64,000 nt of DNA, taken from positions 124,001 through 188,000 of the forward strand of contig CAUYLG010059264.1 of assembly GCA_963573385.1 (NCBI GenBank), written 5' to 3'. The notes beneath the pieces were generated by a model. The model ran no database searches, was not told where the DNA came from, and was given only the letters and a program-made list of their open reading frames with translations. Position 1 is the first letter of the stretch. Every line of letters begins with the position of its first letter. Position numbers and translations under genes: made by a program. Shown in pieces: positions 43,946 through 59,037 of this stretch. The DNA comes from Cacajao melanocephalus (Eukaryota; Chordata; Mammalia; Primates; Pitheciidae).

Positions 43946-44814
43946 GAGATCCTAAAGGTTTAACTCCATCTATATCATGTCACTGATACTTGGGCAACCA
44001 AAGATCCTAGTTATCACCCTCAACATTCCCATTGCCACCAGCTAAATGGTCTCAGAACTTCTAAACCTCACAAGAGCCAGGATTTCTGAAAGCAGATCTG
44101 TCTTGTACTCAAGCCCTTGTTTCATTGCTGTGGAACTATGAAGAAACTCTAACAAAATGTTAGAGATAGTCTCTCTTCCCCTGCTGATTTCCGCTAAGCA
44201 AACCCAGAGCAACCATCAAAGGAAGACTTCAGCAAACAATGCCACTATTTGCCTTTTCCCTGGTCAGGGGTATGTAACACATAGAAAAAAGAACCTTTCC
44301 TCTAAAAAAGCAATCAACCTTTCAACATTCTATGTCATAGAAAAAAAAATCAATTTTTTTCAACCACAATCATAATGCCAGAATAAAAGAGATCTGAAGG
44401 GAAGGGACTAGTTAATTCATAAACACCCTGAGGCTACACAGAAACACAAGCAAGCAAGCCTCTATCAACAATCCCTTATTTGCAGAAAAAAACTTGGTTG
44501 GATAATGTTCCCTGCTGTTATAGGAGGGTTTTCCAAGAGAATTTTCAGAGAAATGGTTTAGTGACTTTATCAGCAAAAATCATTTTGTTTGGCTTACATC
44601 GCTGAAGAATCAACACCTTCAGGTGTTCAAACTTCTCCCAGCCTGAAGGATTTCTGTTTATTTATCAAAGTGCTCAAATCATTTGGGGGGACAAACAAAC
44701 CCAAATCTTAGTCACTGTCTCTATTTCCTTTCCTTTGGGTCTATTCGACGATGCAGAAAACTCCCCAAATCCTTAACTCCTTTGTTGTCTTGAGTTGTTT
44801 CAGCAGGAAGAAAG

Positions 44815-44990
44815 GAGGTTTTAGAGTCAGAGAAGGCTGGGTTTGAATCCTGACACTGCTACTCACCAGTTCTGGAACCCTAGGGACTCTGAGCCCCTGT
44901 ATCTTCTCCAAAAAATAAAGCTGATAATATATGTAAAGCATCTATCTAGTTCCTGGAACAAAGTAAGTGTACAGTAGCTATTATAATGAG
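44815..44990 (+). repeat. MIR
   Basis: AGAGTCAGAGAAGGCTGGG, TTTGAATCCTGACACTGC. Confidence 0.75.
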
Positions 44991-45405
44991 TAATGCTGCC
45001 AACTTTACAGAGTGAAGTATTCATCAAGGGTGGGGCACAGAGTGGGTGGTATATTAAAGGAATCTCTTTTCTGTCTTCTTTGTCCACAGAAGACACTATG
45101 TCTCTTAAGGGCCTTTTCAGAGCAAACTGGAGTGTTCTCTAGTACCCAGTGCCTTGGGAGAGGTGAAAGCATTACAGGGTATCCTGTTGCCACTTTTGAC
45201 CATTGTTTTACCATAAATCCCCCTCCTGGGGTCCTTGCCACTCACTTAACCTATTTTCTCTATACTCTCACGGAAGTTGATCCTATTTTCCATGGCACAT
45301 TGCCACCTTCCTACAAGTTTTTAGCACCCGACTCAGTTTTCCTGTCCACCTCATTTCCTCCAGTCTCTATGTCAATTAGAAATCTCTATTCAAAATCTGA
45401 GCCTT

Positions 45406-45763
45406 GACCAAGCGTGGTAGCTCATGCCTGTTATCCCTGTACTTTGGGAGGCCAAAACGGGTGGGTAACCTGAGGTCAGGAGTTTGAGACCAGCCTGGCC
45501 AATATGATAAAACCCCATCTCTACTAAAAATACAAAAATGAACCAGGCATGGTGGTGGGCGCCTGTAATTCCAGCTACTCAGGAGGCTGAGACAGGAGAA
45601 TCACTTGAACTCAGGAGTCAGAGGTTGCAGTAAGCCAAGATCATGCCACTGCACTCCAGCCTGCGCAACAAGAGCAAACCTCCATCTCAAAAAAGAAAGA
45701 GAGAAAGACGGAAGGAAGGAAGGAAGGAAGGAAGGAAGGAAGGAAGGAAGGAAGGAAGGAAAG
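45406..45763 (+). mobile_element. Alu with GGAA-repeat tail
   Basis: Target duplication AAATCTGAGCCTT at 45393-45405 and 45764-45776 encloses the Alu and its tail. Confidence 0.94.
45710..45762 (+). repeat. (GGAA)n microsatellite
   Basis: About 13 GGAA units grown from the Alu tail. Confidence 0.96.
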
Positions 45764-45985
45764 AAATCTGAGCCTTATAATTCCTCCATATTTTCAGCTC
45801 TACCTACAATCTTCTCTAGTGTACCAACTTATCAGTGATCCCTGATAAATTAAGCCATGTGCCACAAGCTACTGTGTCTCAGCATCTTCCTGCTCCCCAC
45901 CACACTGAGCCCACGATGACCCAGTGCTCCACAAACATATGTAGAATGGAAGTAAAACCTCAGGGATAAGAAAAGATAATTAAAG

Positions 45986-46276
45986 GGCCGGGTGCGGTGG
46001 TTCATGCCTGTAATCCCTAGGAGGCTGAGGCGAGTGGATCACAAGGTCAAGAGTTCAAGATCAGCCCAGCCAAGATGGTGAAAACCCGTCTCTACTAAAA
46101 ATACAACAATTAGCTGGGCGTGGTGGTGGGCACCTGTAATCCCAGCTACTTGGGAGCCTGAAGCAGAGAACTGCTTGAACCTGGGAGGCAGAGGTTGCAG
46201 TGAGCCGAGATCACGCCACTGCACTCCAGCCTGGACAACAGAGTGAGACTCCATCTCAAAAAATAATAATAAAAAG
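45986..46276 (+). mobile_element. Alu
   Basis: Target duplication AAAAGATAATTAAAG / AAAAGATAGTTAAAG; small deletion near the start (ATCCCTAGGAGG). Confidence 0.93.
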
Positions 46277-48208
46277 AAAAGATAGTTAAAGAAGATTCAC
46301 TACAGTAAGAAACCAGCCAAGAAATTGCACTGAAAGTAAAGGTTTGGGTGACAAAATTTCCAACTGTGTTCCAAGAAACATAAGTTCCAGCAGGAGTGCA
46401 CTTAATCCGATTTTCTTCAAAGCCTCTCTAATTTGTAGGGAAGGACATTCATTTTCATTAGCTTCATGTGAGCTAGAGAGACTCCATGATTGAAGCGCTA
46501 GAACCCCTGGTAAACATGCCAGCAAGCAAGGGCACCTTCCCCAGAGGCTCAAACTAGAATATAAAACTGTTGGCATTGGTAAGGAGCCTTGAACTCTAAA
46601 CCCATAGGCTCAAGTCAGGAACTCAGGAAGCCTGTCAACACCGGGATACAATTTTGCCACCTTAACACTCTATTCCCTTTACTTGTGCCAAACTGAGTTA
46701 TCCAATCTCCAGGCTCTTGTCCAGTTCTCGTTTATACAGTATCAGCAGCCTTCTCCAGAATGTCCTCTCATCAGCCAGCTCTTGAGGCAGTCATATGTCA
46801 TGTGCGCAAGACGCTTCTATTTCTGCAGCCCAGCGAGGACAAGCTAACTCAGTTAGTGTGAATTTAATCAAAGTTAAAGGACAAGCACAGACACACAGAG
46901 TCTAAGTCTTGCCCTCCAAAACTTACAACCAAACTCCTTCTTTAGAAAAACCAAAACAAACCTTTCTGCTGGCTGCCTCACTAAATTAAGAGAAGAAAGG
47001 GGAATAAGATAACAAGTTTAAATCCACATACTTGTGATTCTGAAAAACAAAAACTTAAGGGTGTTTTTCTTAAATATTGACAACATGAACTCTGTTATGT
47101 GAGGTCTGAGAGGCTCCTAGGAAGGGACACAGATCTGCATTATTCCAATATTATCAAGATTCAGAGTGTTCCTTATAGAAATAACTACTGTTATCAAGAT
47201 TTTCACAAATCAAACATTCTGTGTGCCAAAGAAAAAAGTGGGAAAAATGGAACTGAATTACTGGGTTGCATTTTTGCTAGGCTCCTCTTCTCAACTGTGG
47301 TTTTGAAAAATTCACACAATACAATCTCCCCAAGCAACAATGCTATAAGTATTTACATCAGGTGAGAACTGGTGTTGGTCACATACTCTATGAACTAGAA
47401 TTGGACAATATCCCAAAATGGAGTGCCATCTGGGGTCAGAGTATCATGCTCTTTTCTGCAGACTCCAGGGACACATCCGCTCTGCTTAATGGAAGCCGCT
47501 GGAACCAAACGTCCGACAACCCTCTGTTTGCTCCACAGAAGAGAAAGCCATGCTCTGATCACGTGAAATGTGACTGAAACTGTAAGCTGGAAGATGGCAC
47601 CAATTCCACTAAATTTGCAAATCCTGCAACAAGACTGACAACTGAATAAACAATACTTGACCAAAGGCTTTCTTTATCTGGAACTCAAGGTTTTTACTAT
47701 AATTAACACTATCATTAAAAAAAAAATAAAACCCTCCCTTGAATCACAGTTAATATTAACCAACCAACATCAACATCAGGTTTCATACTTTTGCATAAAA
47801 AAACAGTCTTTAGGAAACCCTCAACATTCAGGATTCCTGAAGAGATTTCCTTCTGATTTGAACTTACAAAGAACAATTTTTATTTGCAAGAAACAAAAAG
47901 TTCCAATGGAAAAACCCTTAAGATTCAAAGTGGACCAACAGACAGGAGAAATAAATGAGGCCAGTTCAATATTTGACATTTCAGTGTCCATTTTAAGCTA
48001 AAAGTAACAGAAGGCTAGAGACACAATTTCTTTTTTCTCTCCTATAAAGGGCACTGTAATACTTACCCTAAATTGTGGTATAGTATGAAGAAGTCTGGAT
48101 AAAAGAGACAAGAGACTAAGATTTTAATTTCCAGTTAATGGCAAATGGAGAATAAATTTAGCAAGCCTTTCTACCACTGTGGGTAACAGAACATAAAACA
48201 AGTCTTTT

Positions 48209-48358
48209 TTGAGCCGGAGTCTCGCTCTGTTAGCCAGGCTGGAGGGCAGTGGCATGATCTCGGCTCACTGCAACTTCTGCCTCCTGGGTTCAAGCAACTC
48301 TCCTGCCTCCACCTCCCAAAGTGTTTGGATTACAGGCGTGAGCCATCACGCCCGGCCA
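48209..48358 (-). mobile_element. Short Alu (internal deletion) with target duplication
   Basis: Joins CTCCTGCCTC to ACCTCCCAAAGTG, removing the middle; target duplication AAAACAAGTCTTTT on both sides. Confidence 0.92.
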
Positions 48359-48654
48359 GAAAACAAGTCTTTTTGATGAAGGAGCTGCAGTGGATGACCT
48401 TCTGAGTCTAAGAAAACTGTCTGGGACTTTGGTATCCAGTAGCCATGGAATATACATCCCAAAGAGCATGAGAAACTGTAACACTAGATCCCAACATCAA
48501 AAATATGTTACTATTTTCTCCTACATTGCTGGTAGGGGTGCAAACTGGGACACTTGGTCAACTTACATTAAAGTGCTGTGAGAGAACAGGGAGAAGCATT
48601 CCTTAAAAGTTCTAGGAAAGGTGTTATGGAGGAGGTAGCATGAGAAATTCAGCC

Positions 48655-48800
48655 AAGTGGGAAAAGAGCAAACTCGGAAGTCAGATAGACATGAGTTTGA
48701 ATCCCTGACTCTGCCATTAGCCAAGTATGGAACCATCAACAAGTTATTTAACTTCTCTTTGTGTCAGGTGCATTATCTGAAATATGGGGCTAATATAACA
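48655..48800 (+). repeat. MIR
   Basis: AGTTTGAATCCCTGACTCTG, AAGTTATTTAACTTCTCTTT. Confidence 0.75.
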
Positions 48801-48960
48801 ATAGGCAAGCTCAGGATTTCCCCAAATGTGGGAGATACTCAGAGGATTTTAGGAGATGAACAAGCACAGTATTAAACATTGAACCATATCATGAGAAAAT
48901 ATGGATCTTTTCAGCACTTCTTCAGCCTATGTAACATTTTTATTACATTAAGGAGAAAGC

Positions 48961-49302
<342 letters not shown>

Positions 49303-49489
49303 CTAGTCTCACAGTCAGCTGGGGCCTTTGAGAACCAATAGTTTATCTTATACATAGACTATAACAAAAATAATTTGTCTTCATCCTAATTATTTTTAAA
49401 ATTACCTCCCATTTATAATAACTGATATTGGTTTTCCAATGACAGGTCAAATATGAAGTTATTTTTAAATATCTTGATGATTACAAAAA

Positions 49490-49580
49490 TGGAGTCAATT
49501 TCAGTAGCTTGCACAGGCTGAAATGCTACCTATCTCAGAGTTCTGGTGAAAATTAAATGAGATCAGATACAGGAAGCCCT
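49490..49580 (+). repeat. MIR fragment
   Basis: CTACCTATCTCAGAGTTCTG, AAATTAAATGAGATCAG. Confidence 0.45.
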
Positions 49581-51144
49581 AGCCCATGCTGTGTTCCTTC
49601 ACCCGATTCCAGAATAAAGGGAGCCAACAATAGCTGGAAGGGGTTCTTCAAGTAGAAGATGAAAACCTGGAGAGAGAGATTCTAACAGGTACCAAACCAT
49701 ACTGTACATTAATCAGTCTGGATAGAAAACCAGGCATAGTTCCTTCGAGTATGTGTGTTATAATCCAGGACAAAGTTGTCAAAATAGGTCACAGTCTTAT
49801 GTCAAAGAGCCTTGAATGCCCAGCAAAAAGAGATCCTTAAGGGTGGCAGATTCTCAAAAGTCTTTTGACCTCCGTCCAGCACCTAGTACTTTCCACGGAA
49901 CATGGTGTTTATTTGCTTTCTGTTTAATAGCACTGTCTGTGTACTACTGTATTTAATTTTGAAATATATACATATGTGTGTTGTTGTTGTTAATATCATA
50001 TCTTCCTCTTCCTTCTCTCTCCCAGTACCAGAGAGCAGCCTAACCCCAGCTAAGGTAAACTCTAACACCAACCCAAGGCCTGTGCCTGGGCGTGGAGAAG
50101 GGTCTGCAGTCAGTGTAAGCTCATCATTTTGGGCCTTCACTTTCTCTCTGCCTTCCCAAGGAAAGCTGCTGCTTGCATCAGTGTTGCCTTTATGTCAAAG
50201 GTGTTATCACCTAAATACCACATCCAACAGATTTCAAGCCACCACCCTCCAAAGGCTCGCTTCTTCAAGAAAACAAGCTTGGTTTGACTCTTGGCAAAAA
50301 CAATTATTCCCAACCCGGCATCCTACAAGAATTTTGCAAAGCAAGGGTGAACAGGGGTATGACACCCAAACATCTTCCTAGCAGCTTCTTCCCCTTCCCT
50401 GCCCCTGGCCAGAAACTTCTTCCTCCTTTTCCTCCTTCTTCCTTCCACTCCTAATTTGTTACGATCTCTCAAACAACAAACTAGGGACAATGCTTTAGAA
50501 AGCTTTGTGTCTTACCCACCTACCCCCAGTGAGGGTCTTCTGAGATACTTAAAACTATCCTTTTGAGGTATAGTCCAATTCTCCTCCTAGGATGGGTACT
50601 AGCATTCTATTCCTGAAGGATGAATGAGCCTGCAGAGTTGGTATGTTTTCCTTTGATCACCTATTGGCTTAACAGGATTCCAACATAAGAAGAAAAGCTA
50701 TACTCAAAATGATGTTCAAGACGGAGAGTCTAATTTTATTTTACAGAGATTTTCCAAATGGTGAGTCAGAAGCAAGAACAGTGTCTCACTAAATCATGTT
50801 TACTCAACTGAAATTTATTGAATTAAACCAACTCCTTCTTTGCATTTCAGATGAGAACCCCTTCTGGTTCTATGACTCAAGTCTTCATTCACTCAAAGCA
50901 AGTAAATAGGAAATTTCAACAGCTTTCTCTCCTCCTTCTCATTCCTTTCTTTCATCATCGATCTGATCAGGGATGCTCTGAGGCATTCCTGGATATTTCT
51001 TGTTTACCTCTCAAAATCCACATGGTATGTTACACTAATGCTCAGCATGTTCCTCAGATCTCTAGGTGGCTCTAATCAAAGGATCACTCCTTCTCCTAAA
51101 TATAGACCTGGAGTTAGAGGACATAAGAGTTTGAAGGGCTCTTT

Positions 51145-51235
51145 AAAAGTCAAGTAGTATCATTTTATAGACCAAAAACCTAAATAACAGAAAAATAAGA
51201 TGACTTGTCCAAGGTCACATGGATTAATGGGTTTA
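51145..51235 (-). repeat. MIR-like fragment
   Basis: TATCATTTTATAGACC and CTTGTCCAAGGTCACATGG. Confidence 0.5.
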
Positions 51236-51604
51236 TGGGCATTCATGAACATCCTGTAATTACACATAAAAATTGGACTATATGAGCCCATGTGTATTTT
51301 TTTCTGAAGAGAGAATCCATATCTTTCTTCAAGGAAGTCAACAATCCCTTCCCCAAAATATGGTGACCACTGACAATTATATGCATCTTTGAAAAGAAAT
51401 TTAAGTAAAATCTAATTGTTCCAAGTCTGAATAGTAATAACAATTAGTGATCTAGAATAAGGGTGGAACCTAATTCAATAACTGTCATTGTCATCATCTA
51501 TTTTTTTTTCACATCTGGGATATCAGTGCAAGTTACATGGGATAAACACAATTTGATGTGGAAGTAAACTATAAAGCAAGCTTTTAAAATCGCTGAAAAC
51601 ACTA

Positions 51605-51800
51605 GTATGAATAAATATTACTATAAGCCAAGCATTGTATTATATGCTTCAAATTATATACATATGCAAATACCTATTTTACAGATGATGAAACTGAGGC
51701 AAAAAGGGATCAGCAACTTGCCTAATGTCAGATATCCATTAGTAATAACCAGAATTTCAATCTACATTAATTTGACTCTGATATCCATGTTCTTTTTCAC
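51605..51800 (-). repeat. MIR
   Basis: Reverse MIR: CCTATTTTACAGATGATGAA, then ACTGAGGC. Confidence 0.75.
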
Positions 51801-53154
51801 CAATATTTGCATCTATACTTCAAGATGTCCTAATACTAATAATATATTCTATTTACTTATTTAGAAAGAACTAAATAAACACTCGAAGGTAGCTTCAAGG
51901 AAGTCTTTTATAAATGGATCTACTACTAGAAAGTTATTCTTAGGAAATTTCATAAACTAAATACCAGTTATCACAAAGTATCTGGACTTTAAGACTAGCC
52001 AGATAAAATGCTTTTGCTTCCAAGTGCTTCTTGGAAGTTGGATTTGACACAGAAAACACTGGAGAATTTTAAACAAACACACACCACCCCCCTCGCCGAA
52101 AAGACTGTATAGAAGAATAGATCCAATGCATATGAAGTTATTGTTTTTTAAAAAAGTGTTTAAATCTCTAAATTACTTAGTCATCTGACTCTTATTAACA
52201 AAAATTAATTAATATACAACTCAAAGTACTTGAATGTGGAAAGTCACAGACTAGAGCATTTTCTTAAATCAGAGCTGCCTCAGAAACGGAAATTAAATTG
52301 AGCAAAACAGAAATGTTTGTTCCACAAAAAGTAATCTGGCCTAAATAAGTATGTACTAAAACTTCTCAATCTAACATAAGCCTAGAAACCTAGCCTTAAC
52401 TACAGTTGTTTCTCACATAATTATATTTCTAATGCTTTTCTGTGATTATCCTGTTATCTTAAGTAGTCTTTTAGAAGACAGGAAGCAAACATGATGTTCC
52501 CATTCTCCTTGTTCGACTTATTCAAGTCCGCATTGATTAAACTCCTTCCATATTAAGCGGGATGAATTAAGGCCAGGGAAGAACGAATCAAAGACTTCCC
52601 TCTAGAGAAGCATACAATAAATGTTAACTACAATAAAAAACAGAATTAAATACATGACAAAGAGTGCTGTAATCCAAGTCTAATGGAAGTAAAAGGAAGG
52701 GATCTTATTTTCAACTCGGTGTTGGGAAGGAGTGGATCCAGAAGAGCTTCATGAGGAGGGAAGTATTTAAATCAGGTCTTAAAGTAGGCTTGCAAAAGCT
52801 AAAGGGTTTTGTACCAACCTCGTTTTCAACATGGGAAAAGACAGGATTTCAAACTTTGTTGAGGAACCAAATCCAATGCTCCTCCGCTGTTGGAATAAAT
52901 GCTCTTTGCCTGAGTGCTATTTGTGGTCTTCATAGAATGCAGAGTAACTGAAGGCCCCACTGGAAATCAATTTTATGCAAGCTTTTCATTCTCTGGCTTT
53001 ATGTATTTTTAAAATGTACCTTTCTATGCAGGCTACTTATTCAGGCAACTGTTTTCAGGTGAAGATACTCAAATGAAAATACTTACTTTTCGCTTTTTGC
53101 TAATATTGCACTTGTCAGAATTTTGATAGTCAGACAAAGTCTTTACCCCGAGAT

Positions 53155-53345
53155 TGGTAAACTCACAAAAGCCAAACTGCCTGGAATGCAACTTCAGCTC
53201 CACTACTTACCAACTCCATAATCATCTACCTAGCTGGCCTATACCTCAGTTTCCCCATCTATAAAGATAATAACAGCAACTATCTTATATGGTTCTCATG
53301 AGAATGAACTGAATTATTATGTGGAAAACTTAAAAACATATCCAA
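53155..53345 (+). repeat. MIR
   Basis: CTCAGTTTCCCCATCTATAA and TTCTCATGAGAATGAACTG. Confidence 0.75.
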
Positions 53346-53366
53346 CATACCATAAATCAACCATAA

Positions 53367-53768
<402 letters not shown>

Positions 53769-53860
53769 AACAAGACCGACTTTGAAACTGTGTTTATTTT
53801 CCAAAAAAAAAAAAATACCTTAAGACAAAAACTAAATTTGATTTCTAAACAGTAACAGCA

Positions 53861-53920
53861 GTAACAGAGAAATAACTTATTTCAAAATAAGTAACAGAGA
53901 AATAGCTTTTTTCAAAAAGT
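53861..53920 (+). repeat. 30-bp tandem duplication
   Basis: GTAACAGAGAAATA(A/G)CTT... repeated at 53861 and 53891. Confidence 0.8.
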
Positions 53921-54384
53921 CCACAGCATAATTAGGGACAGGACAAGCAGGAATCACATTGTATTATAACAAATTTTTAAACTTCACCAAAGTTAGGATT
54001 TACAACAAAACTAACAGTTCACTTCTCTTTTCCTTTGTTTCTTATGGCCTTATAGCCTGATACTCTCTCATTCCATTTTCTAGAGATGACGGGGGGGGGA
54101 AGACGTTTTGAGATCACACAGCTATTCACAAACATCTGACTGAAGCAATAATATACTGTTCATTATGAACTACGTAAAAAATTAGAGTTGAGTAAATTTT
54201 ATTCTGTTCTTTCCAGGATGTTGCAATACCGACGCAAGCAAGGTCTCAAGTTAAAGAGAATTTGGCTAACTCACTCACGGCAATAAGGAAAATCTGATAC
54301 AGGCTGTAGATTCTGATAAGGATTATAGCAGATGAATGCAGAGAACATGGTGAGGATCCTTGAAAAGTTCCCCACTTGCAGCAG

Positions 54385-54550
54385 CTGAAATGTTTGTGTG
54401 GGAGTTAAAGAACTCTGGAGCTTACTGGCTGGGTTCAAGTCTTAGCGCTGCCTCTTGCAAGGTATATGGCCAGAGATAAATTAGTTAGCTTCTCAGTTAC
54501 TTAATCTTGTAAACTAGGGACAATAAATGGTTTTGCTGTGAAAATTCAAT
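54385..54550 (+). repeat. MIR
   Basis: CTGGGTTCAAGTCTTAGCGC, MIR-like. Confidence 0.6.
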
Positions 54551-54557
54551 TAGCATT

Positions 54558-54856
54558 TGACGACCTGCACAGTGGCTTATGCCTGTAATCCCAGCACTTT
54601 GGGAGGCTGAGGTGGGAGGATTGCTTAAGCCCAGGAGTTCAAGACCAGTCTGGGCAACATAGTGAGACCTTGACTCTACAAAAAATTTTAAAAAATTTAG
54701 CCAGGAGCAGTGGCACATCCCAACTCCTGGCTGAAGTAAGAGGATCACGTGAGCCCAGGAGGCTGAGGTTGCAGTGAGCCTTGTCCATACAACTACATTC
54801 CAGCCCTGAGCAACAGCGTGAGACCCTATCTCAAAATAAATACAATAAATAAATAA
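54558..54856 (+). mobile_element. Alu (J-like)
   Basis: Old Alu: GCTTAAGCCCAGGAGTTCAA, GGGCAACATAGTGAGACC. Confidence 0.9.
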
Positions 54857-55124
54857 ACGTGAAAAACATTTCGAACGGTACTTGCCACACAGTGCTACAT
54901 AAGTGTCTAATTAAACACTGCAATAACTTTGGCCATTCACGGTTATATCAGCATGCAGATAAGAAGATGGTTGCATTTTTTAGAGTAGGTCTTCTCCCAG
55001 TATAGTTAAACAAAACAAGTGTTCAGAATGATCTTTTAAAACTTGACGCTAGAGTAAATGACCATACCGACTATTATAATCGTATTATTTCTTTAATATC
55101 TGGATAGAAAAAAATATATTTGAG

Positions 55125-55440
<316 letters not shown>

Positions 55441-55920
55441 TTAGAAATGCAAAAACCACATGCATTTTAATATTTTTCTGGATATCCAAAAGGTTCATAA
55501 TTAGAAGAATCTAAAGCAATGTTCATTTATTCTAGAAACTCAAAACAGTGAAGATCTTAATTTGTAGTCACTACAAACATAGCCAAAGTATCCTGGCTTA
55601 TGGGAGAGAAGATCCCTTTAAAAAAAAAAAAGATTTAAATGGAAAAATTCCAAGCAACTCCTCTCCAAATAAGGTAAGTACTACAGAAGGTAATAAAAAG
55701 CTAACTTGCTGAACTTCCTTCAGTTTCATTCATTTTTAATGTTTACATTGGTACTCCTTGAGCAGAAGGAACCAACCCTTCTTCGAAAACAATCAAACCC
55801 TGATCACTCTATTTTCCAATCCTTCACTAATGCACTGTCTCACACAAACTGTAAATATGTATTAAGTCAAAATGTGTCCAGGGGCCATTATAGGCCTGCA
55901 CTCATAGAAATACGAGCATT

Positions 55921-56289
<369 letters not shown>

Positions 56290-57521
56290 TCACAGATGTC
56301 CAAGTTACAGTCAGATGTGTCATTCTGGAACACTATGTGGGTGCTCAAATACAGACTCCTAAGCTGCTCTGCCAACAGCAGCAATTCTAGTCCCTTAAAT
56401 GGCTCGTAGTCATCATGAAGGCTGAAAACCTCTTACCTGGTCGTTCTAATTCTTCTGTTGGTTCTAAGCAAATACTGTGTATCCATGTTTTCCTAAAATT
56501 CCCTCGCATGAATTATTTTAATGGTTTGTGGAAGCACTTGGAAAACAGGCTGACAATGGAAACTGTATTTGAAAAATATTATATCCGTAGAGGTTCTACT
56601 CAGGAACTTCTACATGTTTCCATACTTTCTCTGGTTTAGGAGAAAGTTTCTCAAGAGAATGATTTTCTCGACAGAAAGATAAAGTTTCTCAAGAGAAAGC
56701 CTTCATTAATTTTGTGGTAGGTATGAGAATAGGCTGAAATAAAAGAGGAGATGAAAAATCAAGGATTTTTTCAATTCAGTTTTGTTTGAAAAGAAGATCA
56801 ACATTTAGGTCTGGTTCTAAGCTACAGCTATAAAAAAAAAATCAAGAAAATTACACTCTTGAACTTGGGGGAAAATTGTGTCAGGTTCTCTTTGTGGGAA
56901 GCAGGAATTGGGCAATGGAGGGAAAGTGACTTGCTGATTTCAGTACCAAAAAAGTTTTTTTTTAATGAAATGTATCCATTATGATATGAATGTGTATATA
57001 CCACCCATTCCCTTCTTGGGGTGTCATTGAAAAGTTGGATTTTAAAAGCTAATGGTATCAATGCGGCACAGACAGGCCAATTGCTGCTACTGCCAGACAA
57101 CTTTTATCTTTCTTTGTTTATTTTCTTAATTTCAATCTTATTTCTTTTCTTCTTTCTGATAAAAATATACATAAAGAGGCACTTACACACAACCCTGGCA
57201 CCATCCACCGCCCCAAGAACCTTCCCGATTTACCAGCGGCCTGGGAGTTCAGAAACACGCTAACAAAATAACAACTAAATTGGCTTTTGCCTCAACCCTC
57301 ATAGTTCCTTCCCGTCTGCAACCACCGGTCTTTACCAGATTCACAGTCAGAACCGCGAGCAAAGGCACCTAGTAGAGCCGGCCGATTCCTAGATCCCCCG
57401 GCCAGGAGGCGCTGCGGCCCAGTCTCTGGGGGCCACCGCAGCCCGCGCCCAGCACCCCCACCCTCAAGGCAGAGCCCAGCCCAGCCACGCCGCGGAGCTC
57501 CGAGTTCTGAGCCGCCGGCCG

Positions 57522-58095
<574 letters not shown>

Positions 58096-58676
58096 TCAGG
58101 TCAAACAAAGCCCCGCCTCTAGTGAGCAATAACACGAAGGACCCCCTGCACCACGGACACCCTTTGGGACAAGTCCAAGTCGAGTTCTTGGGGGCCAAGG
58201 ACGCGCCGCTCTAGCCCCAGGGCTCTTGACGCCGATCCCCAGGTCAGAGCAGACCAGCTTAAGAACCGAGTGAGGACTCAGTGCTGGCATTTGTCTCCGT
58301 AGGTTTCTAACCGGCTCAGGCGCCTCCGAACAAAGGGAAGCGCTCCGTGCCAGACCTGCAACTCTCCCCACCCGGCAGCAGGGCTCTCAGCACGCCCGGG
58401 AACCCCCGATCCTACTGAGCCCAGGGTACTGCGCCCGGGTCTCCACACCCATAGATGCTCCCGGTCTCCACCGCCGGGCAAGCCCCGAGCGCAGCAGTGT
58501 CCAGCCCTGGGGTCCCCAGAGCTCGTCCTAGGACATTCCCCATTTACGCTGCCCCTGTCCCGTTGGAGTTGCAAGTGGGCTCCGGATCAAAGCCCCGAAA
58601 CCGAGCTCTTCCCGAAGCCTCCTTGGCCTCGAAACAAAACAATAACGACCAAGTAAGTCACTGGAGAGGCTCTTAC

Positions 58677-58912
58677 CTGTTTTCCACTTTTGTGTTGGCG
58701 TCTCTTTCTCCCACCCCTTGACAAGCCTTCCGGAGAAGGGGAGACAACAGAACCGGAGAAAATACAAGAAGCAAAGCGTCCTGAGAACTGGCCCTGTTGG
58801 CGCGCGGCGCCCCCGACCCTGCCCTGCCCTGCCCTGCGCTGCCGCAGCCCGAGAGAGAGGCGTCGGCTCGGCTCTGCGGGTCCCGGCCCCACTCACTCTC
58901 CCTCGGAATTAC
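58677..58912 (-). other. ABCA1: ABCA1 exon 1 (non-coding 5' UTR)
   Basis: First, untranslated exon of ABCA1, about 236 bp. The 3' end is set by a strong donor (CAG|GTAAGA, GT at 58676-58675). The 5' end at 58912 is inferred: it lies 31 bases downstream of the TATA box at 58943-58936 and matches the beginning of the human mRNA as I remember it. No ATG is seen in this exon. It contains four tandem CCCTG units on the plus strand (CAGGG in the RNA) at 58817-58836. Transcription may start at several nearby positions, so the 5' boundary is less certain than the donor. Confidence 0.88.
58817..58836 (-). repeat. ABCA1: (CAGGG)4 in the ABCA1 5' UTR
   Basis: Four tandem units; with the GGGGG at 58814-58810 it gives five G runs in the RNA. 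Confidence 0.93.
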
Positions 58913-58935
58913 GGGGTTTTTGCCGAGACTAGTTC

Positions 58936-58943
58936 CTTTTATA
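58936..58943 (-). promoter_or_regulatory. ABCA1: TATA box of ABCA1
   Basis: TATAAAAG on the minus strand, 31 bases upstream of the inferred start at 58912. This is the TATA box known from the ABCA1 promoter. Confidence 0.92.
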
Positions 58944-58965
58944 GATTCGGCTGCACGGAGCGCAG

Positions 58966-58981
58966 AGGTTACTATCGGTCA
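58966..58981 (-). promoter_or_regulatory. ABCA1: DR4 LXR response element of the ABCA1 promoter
   Basis: The minus strand reads TGACCGatagTAACCT (plus strand AGGTTActatCGGTCA), a direct repeat with a 4-base spacer 54-69 bases upstream of the start. This is the established site where LXR/RXR heterodimers induce ABCA1 in response to oxysterols. It is intact here. Confidence 0.95.
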
Positions 58982-59001
58982 AAGCCTGTTCTCTCCCTCC
59001 T

Positions 59002-59012
59002 CCCCCGCCCCC
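59002..59012 (-). promoter_or_regulatory. ABCA1: GC box (Sp1-type site)
   Basis: GGGGGCGGGGG on the minus strand, about 90-100 bases upstream of the start. A Sp1/Sp3 site is known in the ABCA1 promoter at this place. Confidence 0.8.
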
Positions 59013-59037
59013 TTCCCGGCCTCTGTTTATGTAGTTC

